Assembly (NCBI GenBank): GCA_000310025.1 | Contig: FN649744.1 | Span: forward strand, 1,665,199-1,717,570 | Direction: 5' to 3' | Length of the DNA stretch: 52,372 nt | Source of the DNA: Ectocarpus siliculosus | Taxonomy: Eukaryota; Sar; Phaeophyceae; Ectocarpales; Ectocarpaceae | Part shown: positions 1 to 9,190 of the stretch, in pieces | Layout: every line of letters starts with the position of its first letter | Numbering within the stretch: the first letter of the stretch is position 1 | Notes under the pieces: generated by a model | Told to the model about the DNA's origin: nothing | Databases searched by the model: none | What the model saw: the letters and a program-made list of their open reading frames with translations, nothing else | Position numbers and translations under genes: made by a program

Positions 1-121
1 TTTGCCTTTTTTTTGGGGCCCCTTTGGGGGGGATTTGGGTTTTTTCCCCGGGCCCCTTGCCCCCCCCCCTTTTTTTTCCTCCATAGGGTGGGCCCCCCCC
101 CCCCCCCCCCATCCCCCCCCC
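1..121. other. low-complexity, probably low-quality contig end
   Basis: Long alternating runs of T, G and C with no reading frame or motif that I trust. The texture resembles the poly-G sequence around the N gap near 28.2 kb, so I read it as poor end sequence, possibly including a real poly(C) run that opens repeat copy A. Confidence 0.6.
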
Positions 122-316
122 GGTGTTTGCCATCGGGGTTGGGTTTTCGTCGCTTGGCAACGACGTTGTAAAACAAGCCGCCCCCCCCGGTGTTTGCTAT
201 CGGGATTGGGTTTTCGTCACTTGGCAACGACGCTGTAAAACCAGCCCCCCCCTCGGTGTTTGCCATCGGGATTGGGTTTTCGTCGCTTGGCAACGACGTT
301 GTAAAACAAGCCAATT
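122..316 (+). repeat. three 66-67-bp tandem units at the 5' end of repeat copy A
   Basis: Units start at 122, 189 and 255 with GGTGTTTGCYATCGGG and run through GGGTTTTCGTC and GTTGTAAAAC to a C-rich joint. Copy B carries two units in reverse orientation (about 36480-36602). The unit number therefore varies between copies. Confidence 0.85.
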
Positions 317-784
317 CACTTCGTGAACTCGGCAACCAGGTTACCGTTTTTTTTTTTACCTCTGTTTTATTTTTTCGGTAACCATAATGGTCGTCGAGTA
401 GATCATGTCGTGCGGGGTGTAGAACCCTCACTCCGCGCGAAGGGGATCATCGCACCACGTTGTGTCAAAATGGTCAAGCATCCTCGAGGCAGTTACACAG
501 TGCTTACAATTGCCTCTGGAAGTGACAGCACCAGAAAATAAATTAAGTCATACGCAGCTGTCATCCGTACGCAAGGAAGTAAGCACAAGATGCCGAACAC
601 CCTTAGCAGGATGCAGCTCACCCTTCATGCGACTCGCCAAATACCTCACGGCGCTTCGCGCTTGGTGATGTGAGAGCATGGTCCGGTGAGAACCCGGCGT
701 GCTCCGTCCCGGCTTTGTAGGGATGATGGGTCAATGGTCTAACGACTACGGCATGCACGACTATGAGTACCCCCCCCCCCCCCC
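122..784 (+). mobile_element. interspersed repeat, copy A (short, poly(C)-ended, SINE-like)
   Basis: Nearly the same sequence occurs in reverse orientation at 36006-36623 (copy B) and 51935-52372 (copy C, truncated by the window end). In element orientation it has 66-bp tandem units, an inverted repeat GGTTACCG...CGGTAACC around a T-rich loop (about 340-383), about 390 bp of unique body, a 31-nt stem-loop at 674-704, and a terminal block TCAATGGTCTAACGACTACG...GAGTAC followed by a C run at 770-784. No convincing ORF is present. The terminal block is shared with the LINE-like fragment that follows, which suggests a non-autonomous element mobilised by that LINE. I see no clear target duplication for this copy. 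The family identity is unknown to me. Confidence 0.75.
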
Positions 785-1784
785 GTACCGCCGCTGGAGT
801 ACCCCGGAAAAATATGGGAAGGAAATAAGAAGGTAGTGAAAGAACTCGAGGCGGCGCAGATGAAAGCAGCGAAAATTATCCTAGGATGCTCCAAGCGCAC
901 AAGTAATGCAGCAGTCAGGGCAGAATTGGGGATCCAATCCCTACGGTCGGGAAGAGACGTAAGGAAGCTGACATGGCAGTACCGCATGTGCGGGATGGGA
1001 GAGGAGAGGTTGCCGAGAATAGTATGGGAGGCGAAGTGGGCAAATAAAAAGAGGGGTAGACAACCCACGGAATGGGTCAAGGTTGTAGAGGACGTATGGA
1101 AGGGATTGGACATCGACGAAGATGAAACGCTGGAAACGGAGGGTCTACAGGGGTTCAAGAAGAAGATATCTGTTGCTTGTGCCGACAGAGAAGAACAGAA
1201 TCTAAGGAAAGAATCCAAGGATAAGGAGGGTCTAGAAGTGTACGGAATGTTGAAAGAAGGAATAAGGTTCAAGGATTACCTACATGGACCAATGGATGCA
1301 GGGACAAAGCTTAAGGTCAAATTCAGGACCGGGGACATAGGCCTTCGCGAACGTCGACGAAGACATAGGACGGTAGACGACGAAGACGACAAGTTCAAAT
1401 GTGATTGCGGCTTCGAATGCGAAGACAGTGTTCATGTAGTCGCGGAATGTCCGTGGTACGAAAAGGAGAGGGAAGTGTACATGACTGAGCTGGGAAGAAT
1501 ACAAGGGACGTACAGGGAGATGTTTGAGGCATGGAATAGAGAGGAGAGGACGGTAGCGGTACTGGGGAGTAGGAAGTGGTTTGAAAAGGCGGGAAGTGAC
1601 ATCGGTAGGATAGACAGACTAGGGAAGACATTTTTGAGCCACCTTTGGCAAAGTAGGAAGGAACGATTGGCCATCGGTGATCGGTCCTGTGGGAACAATG
1701 CTCCGTCCTCTCGAGGACGCGTGGTCAATGGTCTAACCGCTAAGGCATGCAAAGCATAAGAGTACGCCCCCCCCCCCCCCCCCC
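785..1784 (+). mobile_element. 5'-truncated non-LTR (LINE-like) retrotransposon, 3' end
   Basis: The segment holds the last ~320 codons of a LINE-type ORF2, then a short 3' UTR whose end closely matches the end of repeat copies A, B and C (GGTCAATGGTCTAAC, GGCATGCA, GAGTAC), then a C run at 1767-1784. This suggests a poly(C) or C-rich tail in sense orientation, unusual for LINEs. It abuts copy A on the left and the gag reading frame of the Ty3-type element on the right. The order of insertion cannot be settled, and no target duplication is visible. Confidence 0.7.
788..1759 (+). pseudogene. C-terminal part of LINE-type reverse transcriptase ORF with CCHC-like zinc motif
   Basis: The open frame enters from the left edge of the fragment without a start codon and ends at TAA 1757-1759. 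The beginning, WEGNKKVVKELEAAQMKAAK followed by ILGCSKRTSNAAVRAELG, resembles the segment downstream of the RT palm in many LINE ORF2 proteins. The end carries CDCGFECEDSVHVVAEC, matching the Cys/His motif near LINE ORF2 C-termini. The catalytic palm and endonuclease are absent, so this is a remnant, although the remaining ~320 codons are uninterrupted, suggesting a fairly young insertion. LINE subfamily is not determined; Tad-, R1- or L1-like clades would all be possible. Confidence 0.75.
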
Positions 1785-3590
1785 ATGCTTTCCTCATCGC
1801 ATGAACGTGCTGCAACGGCTGATGCCTTGCTTCGTCTTGAAATCGCAGAGCGCCGTAACCGCCATCTCTACGACATCCTTCGCCGTACTGCGATGGTGGC
1901 CACGACTCCTACCGTTAAGCCCGAGACGACGTCTTCTGCTGGGCTGTCGACTCCAGAGCTTCGGGCTTCAACCACCGGTGGCGGAACGAGGTCCGCAGTC
2001 ACCGGCAGGCCGGCCGAGCCTGTCCCGATGGTCCTACCACCCGCGGCGTCTGCGACTTCGGCCACCACCGCTGCTTCGGCGGCGCCCTCGACTTCGGCCG
2101 TCACCGCTGCTTCGGCAGTACCCCCGGCTTCGGCCACGGCTTCGGCCACGGCTGCACCCCTCTCCTGCCCGCTGTGGCTCCCTCAGGCTCTGTGGAACGT
2201 CATGTCCGCGGAGGCACGTTCGACCGCCTGCACGGACGCCGTTCGCATGGCGAGCGGCGCGGCCGTCGATGCCGACCGAGCGGCCGTCCAACAAGCGCAG
2301 GACGACCTCGCTGACGAGGAGTTTCGTCATGAAGTCTCCGCCCGCGAGGAGGAGCTCAAGATCCTGCGGGCGAAGAGAGATTCCAGTTCCAAACAAATCC
2401 TCGATCTCGAGACACTCCAAAAACAATACGACCGTCAGCGGAGTCAGCTGGCCGCTACCTTGACGGCAGACCGGCGCCAGGAGGACGGCCTTGTAGAAGC
2501 TGGCCGCAAGGCCGGCAAAAGGCGTGAGCAGGACCTCCGCGAACGTGCGGAGCGGTCGCCCCGCGTCTCGGGAGCCGGCGGGAGAGCTGCGTCTGCATCG
2601 ACCACCTCTGCCGCCTCTTCCCGCACGTATGCGGCTGCTGCTTTATCCAGCCCGGTCACCCGCTCCACGTCGTCGCGGCACGGCCCCATCACTCTCGTGT
2701 CCGGCAGCTTGAGCTTCACCCCGGCCAAACTGGCTGATGTGGCCCAATATCAACAGTTCAACTTCCTTCCTGGGGATAGCGCATCGGTCAGGGACCTGGC
2801 CACGGAAGTGGCCATCGCGTTGCCGGCGGTCATCACCATCCAGGAGGCGGTAGACGTGGCCAACACCTCCCGTCCGGATCTTCGGGATCTGGCCGGCCGC
2901 TTCCTCGCTGGGATGCGCACGGCCAACGCCCACGCCACTGCTCCCGTGGTGTACCCTGGCTGCAGCGGCCCGTCTTTGGAGGCCTCCAGTGGGTTCCAGC
3001 AGCCGGCGCCAGGTCGTGTCAAGAAGGCGCAACCGTCACGTTCGAGTCGGGAGAGTGGTCCTGGTAGCTCGGGAGAGGAGTCTGGCTGGAGCTCGGCCGG
3101 AGCATCGCGTCGACCCCCGGAGCCCTCGTCTTCTTCGGTGGGAGGGAGCCGTGAGAGGAAGGTAGCGAAGCGTAGCGGGGATGGCGCCCGTGGCTCCAAG
3201 GGCAAGAGCAGGACCGGGTCGGGCTCGGACACCAGCTTTTCTCGCAAGCCGGGCCGCCAAAGGCAAGTAGTTCCGTCCCTTATGGACGCGACTTCGGATG
3301 CTCGTTTCTTTTTGCGTGATGATTTTGTTCCTTGGGCTTCTCCCCCCCCCGTTTCTTGGGAAACTACTGCACCCCCTCTTTTTTCTACCGCTCACCATGC
3401 TGTAGATTCAGGAATCGTGCAGAACCCCGGGTTTTCGCACCCAACCCCCCCCTCGGCGTTTTACCACCTGTGCCGGGTGTTCCCGCATATTGTGTTGTCT
3501 TCGGACTATGCTCCCCCTGCTGCTTCGGTAGCTGCTGTCACACCGCCCGTTGTTATTGATGATTGTGTTTTGCCACTGTCTTCGAACATC
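1785..3590 (+). pseudogene. gag N-terminal region: Ala/Thr/Ser-rich, coiled coil
   Basis: About 600 codons in frame 3 from an ATG directly after the poly(C) run; it is not certain that this ATG was the original start. Residues 30-150 are rich in Ala, Thr, Ser and Pro with repeated TSA/ASA triplets. Residues ~160-260 are charged and heptad-like (EEELKILRAKRDSSSKQILD), a likely coiled coil. A globular-looking stretch follows (LADVAQYQQFNFLPGDSASV to FLAGMRTANAHAT), then a basic Ser/Gly/Arg-rich tail. No family is recognised. Position before the capsid and knuckle argues that it is the N-terminal gag domain. The frame runs on to 3659, but from about 3585 frame 2 reads more sensibly, marking a frameshift. 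Confidence 0.6.
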
Positions 3591-4690
3591 GCACTGCTCG
3601 TCAAGCCACGATTGATGCGACCGATGCTAACGCACGTGCGGCTCATGTCACCACAGTGAAACGCGCGTACATCACCCTCAACTTGAAAAAAGTCGAGAGT
3701 GCCGCTACCATGCCCTTTCCTGCAACTCTGTTGCCGGGAGATGGCTATCAACAGCTTCTTCGCACAACACGTACGGCTTTATCCGATATTTTGTTGTTGT
3801 GTGATGAGCAGAGTTATAGGTTACACGGTACCGACTTCGTGCGTGGGTGGGAACGACCCCTCGAAAAGAAACTTTTGAGTTCGATCACCCCGACAAGCCC
3901 TCTACTGCCGATCTCGTCCTCTCCATCACTGATTACTTTCAGCAGGTGAAGAGAAGCTTGGACGGCGGCGCCACTGGACCGGAAGCTTTTCAGTTGCTGT
4001 TGCGTCATCTTGCAGAGCAATTCGATGTCGGCGACCGTCAAGAGTCGTTTTTGCGGCTACAACAATTTGGCGTAGCAGATGGTACTTCTTTCGCGGATTA
4101 CCTTCGTGCTTTTCGTTTGTTGGTTTCGTCTGTGACTGGCTCTGAGCGTACTCTGGCTCCTAGTGTATCCATGGTTCTAGAAATAGTGCGGCATTCGGTC
4201 TGCAAGCAGTTTCAGGGTTTGTCTCCGATTTTGTACCCGGGTGCTCTGGCCACGGCCGTCACTCCCTTTGAGTCGATTGCGGATGTGTGGGAGGCGTTCG
4301 CGCCTCTAGCGACAAATAAAACCCCGGCTATCGGCGGTTCATCTTGTTTTTCGTTGTCTTCGACGCGTGGCTCCTCGCAGCCTCGGCGGTCCCAGCACCG
4401 CGCTCCCGCGCCTTCGGGCCAGTGGGCGCCAGGTTCTGCTCAGAACCCTGTAGTTTTGCCGGTACAGTCGCACGATGTCGACCCTTTCATACGCAACTAT
4501 AAATCTTGGCCTGCCTCGCAAGCCGATTGGTCTGATGTATACGCTCTCACTTCTAGTTTTCGTAACACGGATAATCCCTTTTTGTGGACTCCTTTGTTGA
4601 CACAAATAGGCTCGCTCGCAAGCCTTCCGCGAAAACAGGAATCACTGTCTGAACTGCTCGGGTGAAGACCATTCCATGAAGCAATGCGTT
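3583..4690 (+). pseudogene. gag capsid-like region with CCHC zinc knuckle (frameshifted)
   Basis: Three frames contribute: frame 2 (about 3583-3865, containing LPGDGYQQLLRTTRTALSDI), frame 1 (about 3868-4630, containing DVGDRQESFLRLQQFGVADG and SFADYLRAFRLLV), then frame 2 again, ending with C-L-N-C-S-G-E-D-H-S-M-K-Q-C at 4646-4687, a perfect CX2CX4HX4C knuckle. The helical stretch before the knuckle resembles the retrotransposon gag capsid fold. Together they would form the nucleocapsid precursor that packages element RNA. The frame changes need an odd base at about 3866 and 4632. One of them could be a programmed shift, but neither site shows an obvious slippery heptamer, so decay or sequencing error is simpler. 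Confidence 0.7.
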
Positions 4691-6440
4691 GCACCGTTCA
4701 CGAATTCTAGTGGGTTGTTGAACCCCGAGTTGGGCCTCCTCAATGACGATTCTGCTGCTTTTAGACGTTGGCAAGGCCGTATGCGGTCTTTTCGCCGAAA
4801 AAGTGCGGATAACCGCCAAAACAATCAGGGTAGACGCCACCAGCGCTCTTCCTCTTCATCATCTCAGTTTCGACACCACGCTGGGAATCGCCGTTCCGAC
4901 GGTGGTAGTTCCCCTCACGCTCATCAGACACAATCGCACAACAGTGGGCACGCCCGGGGAAATTCTGCGGGTAACTCTCACTCTCAGCAGCACCCTTCGG
5001 TCAACACCCACCACACTGGTGCTCTGCCCCTCTATCAACCACAAACACATGAACACACCGCTCCTTCGTCTGGCATCATGGTTTCACCAGTCACAATGCC
5101 CGTCAACCTGGCAACTTCCAAAATGGTGGCCGTTCTCGCAGCGGATGACTCATCGGCGGTGGTTCGCCTACTTCCCTCGGACCGCCTTCAGCATCTTCGG
5201 GGACTTCGTCTCGTTCATCACAAGACGCTCGTGTGTCACGCTCTGTTGCCCCTAATACTTCGGTTTCATGCACCAACAACAATACTTCGGTATCTGTCGC
5301 GCCTTCACACACTATTGCCTCTAGCACTTCGGTCCTACGCAACGATAACCTCACTTCGGTGATTGTTATCCCTTCTGGTACATACTTCGGTGCCGCACAA
5401 TAACAACCATACTTCGGTATCCGTTGTTTCTCCCAGTCAGTGTCGATCAGGTCGGTATCCAGACATATGCTCTCGTCGCACCTTCTTCATCGCACTTATC
5501 GTCTGCCACCTCTGCGTCTCTGCCTCTTCGGGCTGGCGCTCCGTCAGAAACTAACCAGTCTGGCGCGAGTGCTGTCTTGAGGTGCGGGAACAGAACCGTA
5601 GGACCTTCGGGGCCATTGAGTACCGCTCGTTTGTCGGGCACCGCTCGTTCGCTCCCCCCGTCGTCTGCAGATCAGACCGGCCGTAGCCATGCGCTTTGGA
5701 CGATTGAAGAGGAATCGCCTGAATTGGTTACCTCGGGTGAATCTTCGGATACGCTCAACTCGTCTGTGCTCGCTTCCGTTGAGGGTTCGCCCTCGATTGT
5801 TGCACTGGTAGCTAACTTCACTGGTTCCGACCGGCAAGTTGCGGGGTCAAATTCGCCTGGCTTCGAATCACGTTGTTCTCTTGGTCCTGACCGCCGAACA
5901 CCATCAGATTCCGCCACGAGATATTTCGACCATGGATCGTCTTCGAGCGCTCGATCCCTTCCGACGCACGCTCGCCCCACGGCGCCCAATACCAGGCTGC
6001 CGCGACCGACGTCGACAGTGATGACACCACCGCTTCGGGAGGACCCTCCCCGAGTGACCTCCGAACAGCCGGCGGTCTCGCGTACCTTGTCACGGAGGAA
6101 TGGCCAGGAGCACCCCGCCCGGTTTGGTTCTTTAACCGACCCGGCCTTGGCGGCCGTTCCTAGCGAAAGCGGCCTGTTGAATGACACCTTACGAGGCGTT
6201 TCTTCAGGTTTAGAATTGGGGCGCACCCAGCGTGATGTCGCTGGCCCAATTATTGCGAACAATCCGGCTCCGGTCGATTCTTCGCCGGTCTCTGACATAT
6301 CCGAGACTGTCCCCATGGACGTCCATGCCGTAAATTACAATGCGGGCGTTTCGGCTGCCTCCGCTTCGGCTACACCAGCTTCGGCTGTCCACACTCCAGG
6401 TGTTTCGGCTCGTGCAGTTCCCGCTGTCTTCGACCTGTCT
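4691..6440 (+). pseudogene. Ser/Thr/Gln/His-rich linker between knuckle and NADAR domain
   Basis: Low-complexity coding sequence directly after the zinc knuckle: SSSSSSQFRHHAGNRR and similar Ser/His/Asn/Gln-rich runs, then irregular repeats of Asn-Thr-Ser-Val encoded by ACT-TCG-GTN at 5268-5420, then a long Pro/Ser/Thr stretch in frame 3 (5424 onward). The plausible frame changes several times between 5100 and 5430. No folded domain is recognised. It probably tethers the gag knuckle to the NADAR-protease part and may be disordered. The repeated cTTCGg motif is conspicuous here. Confidence 0.5.
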
Positions 6441-6922
6441 AACGAGTATTGTACTCCTGACATGGTCTTCTTTTGGCAGCCCCCCTCTCCCTTTTCCCAG
6501 TGGCCACCGTCGACTTTTGTGGTCGATGGAGTGGTATACTCGTGTGCTGAGCAGTTTTCGCCGCGGAAAAAGCTCGTCTTTTCGACGACCATAGCGCTTT
6601 ACAGCACATCATGCGCGTGTCCGATCCTGCCTTGCACAAGAAGTTTGGCCGCGGTGTCCGTGGTTTCGACCCACCTCTTTGGGAACGCGAGCGCGAAAAT
6701 ATTGTGCTCACTGGCTCTTACGCATACTTTACCCAAAACTCCGAGTTGCGCGATCATCTTCTCGGCTCTGGCGACAAAACCCTTGCCGAAGCCAGTCCCT
6801 ACGACCGTATTTGGGGCATTGGCCTTCAAGCCGATGATCCTGACGCTCAATACACCTCTCGATGGCGTGGCCTCAATGTGTTGGTTACCACCCTTCAACG
6901 AGTACGCAATCTTTTACGATGC
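6441..6922 (+). pseudogene. NADAR (YbiA-like, DUF1768) domain inside the retroelement polyprotein
   Basis: Frame 3 reads MVFFWQPPSPFSQWPP, TFVVDGVVYSCAEQF; frame 2 continues AEKARLF, LHKKFGRGVRGFDPPLWERE, then YFTQNSELRDHLL, GDKTLAEASPYDRIWGIGL and WRGLNVL...LQRVRN. This order (F-x-P-F-S-x-W, S/A-E-x-F, A-x-K-A, F-x-Q-N-x-x-L-R, T/S-G-D-x-x-L-x-E-A-S-P-x-D-x-x-W-G-I-G, W-x-G-x-N-x-L, L-x-R-V-R) is the complete NADAR signature. Known NADAR proteins are N-glycosidases: YbiA/RIBR-type enzymes cut phosphorylated riboflavin intermediates, and DarT-associated NADAR removes ADP-ribose from guanine. Acting in a retroelement is inference. The two halves are offset by one missing base near 6560-6566, so this copy is broken just after the conserved Glu. 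It lies upstream of the protease, where Ty3 elements normally have only gag. Confidence 0.85.
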
Positions 6923-7239
6923 AATGTCCCGCCACCCGAGCGCAGCTCTCGTTTGCTGCCTCCCAGCGATCACGTTTCGACGTCATCTCAACATAACGCG
7001 GTCTATGAAGTTAGCCCTTCCACACACCAGCGTCTCCGGACGGCTTCACGCCCTCCGTCGACTGAACGATTCGCGTCGTTTTCGCAATACGCTGCGAATG
7101 TTCCATCGGATCCTGACACCGCTGTTTGGGCCGTGTCTTCCGGGTGCACCCCGCCATCCTCTTCCTCTTCTTTGCTTTCTGAGCAAGGTCCGGGTTTGGT
7201 TGATGGTGTTGTTACCATCGATGATGACTCTTTCACCAC

Positions 7240-7711
7240 CCAAATCCTCGCTCACAGTGTTTCGGCTTCTGTTCAGTTAGGGTGTGTTGCGCTTTTTTTG
7301 GACACGTGCACGGGTTCCCCGCAGTCTTTTATTAGTGCATCAACGTGGGAATCCATGAAAGCCGCTTCGGCCGCTTCGTCGTTGTCTGAGAAACAAACCC
7401 AACCTCGCTGTTGGGGAGGTTTCGGCAAATCTGCTCCGCGTCAAACTTCGACTATTGTCCGTTTGAGCGTGCAGTTTCTTCGCAAGCGCCTTCCCACTTC
7501 CTCTTTCGCTGTTTGGGCGTACGTTGTTCCCGATGGTGTTATGCATCATGACGTGCTTCTCGGGAGAGACAGTTGGATGCGGTTTAGCGACCGCTCTTAC
7601 CGCACTTTGCGTGCGAAACGCCCTGGTGACCGTGTTTTTGGTGAGCTTACTCTGGCTCAGCATTTTGCGGTGCACCGCATTTGCTCTCGATTTGTCTTCC
7701 ACAGATGGTAA
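7240..7711 (+). pseudogene. retropepsin-like aspartyl protease
   Basis: In frame 2 the stretch VALFLDTCTGSPQSFIS (about 7288-7338) corresponds to the flap-preceding active site hydrophobic-hydrophobic-D-T-G-A/S of retrotransposon proteases, and DVLLGRDSWMRF (about 7549-7584) to the conserved I/L-L-G-x-D-x-hydrophobic motif downstream. The active-site triplet reads D-T-C-T-G instead of D-T-G, either a two-residue insertion or a family variant. The domain lies directly upstream of RT and would process the polyprotein. It runs into frame 3 near 7690. Confidence 0.65.
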
Positions 7712-9190
7712 CTACCAACTTCGCTATGCTGGGAAACATTCCGTCCAACTTCACCCCGAACATAGCCTTGTTCCGGTTAAATTGGTGCGCAGCGATGGCT
7801 CTCCAGCTCTCGTAGGTAACTATCTCGTGGATATGCTTCCACAATGTGCTATGTTTTCTTCCGAGGAACAAAATGGTTGCCAAAGACTCCCGCTCGCGGG
7901 TACCTCTTCCCTCGAACCAGGCGACATTCTGGGTACAGCTTCGGCTCCCCTTCTTCGCGTGCCTCTCTGTGCTGTGTCTCGCCACAGTTTGAGCGATGGT
8001 CTCCAATCTGCGGCACAAGATCCCACCGCTGTTTCGGGCAACTGGGTTCCGGGTCCTGTTTCGACAGGTGGCATTGATTTGTCTGCCGAGCGTCGCATTG
8101 ATGACCCCTTCGTGTATAATTTGCATGAGCGACCCACGCCGTCACCACGCGGCAAAGAGGACCCTGATTCTGCCAGTGCTTCTCTTTCGTCGCCTCCGCC
8201 TGCTCTTCTCGAGCGGTTGACGTCCGAACAACGTCAGAGTTTTTCCCGCGTGTGGGATAAGCTCCTCTGCCATCTCCGTGAGATTTCTTTTGATCTCCAT
8301 GGTCCGGGTTGGACTCCAGATGTCAGCACTCAGCTTGGTAACGTCCTGTGCGACTATCATGATGTCTTCTCGAGTTCCCCCACCGACTTTGGATCTTGTT
8401 CGCTTTTTCCTTTCAAGCTTACAGTTCCTCCAGGCAGTGCACCCGTCACGTCTCGTCCATACCGCGTTAACCCCCCGGTGGCGAAACAAGTTGACGCGAT
8501 CCTTGATCAATATCTTGCGGCTGGTCTGATCCAACATTCGACCTCGCCCTACTCGAGTCCCTTGGTAGTCATACCGAAGAAATCTGGTGGTGTTTGCATC
8601 ACTGTCAATTATCGCAAGCTCAACAAGCTTTGTGCTTTGAGCCAGCTTCCGATTCCTCGAGTTGATGATACTTTGGACAAGTTGTTGAAAGGGCGAATTT
8701 ATTCCCTTTTTGATATAAAGTCTTCGTTCCACCAAATCACGGTTCACCGTGACACAATCCCTTTGACGGCGTTCGTGACGTCTTCCGGGCTTTTTGAGTG
8801 GTTGAAGATGCCTCAAGGCAGTTCTGCTGCCCCTGGGTGGTTTGGCAAGGTGGTCAACGAAGTCATCAACAATCTCCACGGTGTTGCATCGTACTTGGAT
8901 GATTTGATCGTTTTCGACGACAACCCTGCTTCTCATGTTGATACCATGCGCGCTCTGTTTGAACGTTTGCGTGCACACAACTTGAAACTCACCCCACCGA
9001 AGGCCACCATTGGCGCTACCGAAGGGGACTTCGTCGGCCACACCATCTCTCCCGACGGTGTTCGGCCTAACGGGGGTCAAGGTTGCGGACCTCACCAAAA
9101 TGCCCATGCCCAAGGATGTTAAACAACTTCGCTCTCTTCTCGGCGGCCTCAGCCACTACCGCACGTTCCTTCCCAACATGGGTACGTGAA
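7712..9190 (+). pseudogene. Ty3/Gypsy-type reverse transcriptase
   Basis: Frame 3 carries a leader of about 220 codons and then the RT core: PFKLTVPPGSAPVTSRPYRV, ILDQYLAAGLIQHSTSPYSS, PLVVIPKKSGG, NYRKLNKLC, SLFDIKSSFHQI (first catalytic Asp), FEWLKMPQG and SYLDDLIVFDD, whose YLDD (8892-8903) supplies the two remaining catalytic Asp. Motifs 1-6 are in usual order and spacing, typical of Ty3/Gypsy RT. The thumb and connection (VKQLRSLLGGLSHYRTFLPN) continue in frame 1 after one extra G in a G run near 9070, and an in-frame TGA at 9187-9189 follows. Apart from those two lesions the RT is intact. Confidence 0.9.

Noticed and set aside
122-316. Cloning-vector contamination: ACGACGTTGTAAAAC matches the pUC/M13 lacZ primer region
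   Set aside because: The match is about 15 bp only, flanks differ from vector, and the string recurs inside tandem units of an interspersed repeat at two loci.
674-704. Group II intron domain V
   Set aside because: The bulge position and stem lengths do not match, and no intron-encoded RT or other domains are present.
8142-9113. Long open frame on the minus strand (about 320 codons)
   Set aside because: It is antisense to the RT core with clear YLDD and other motifs on the plus strand.
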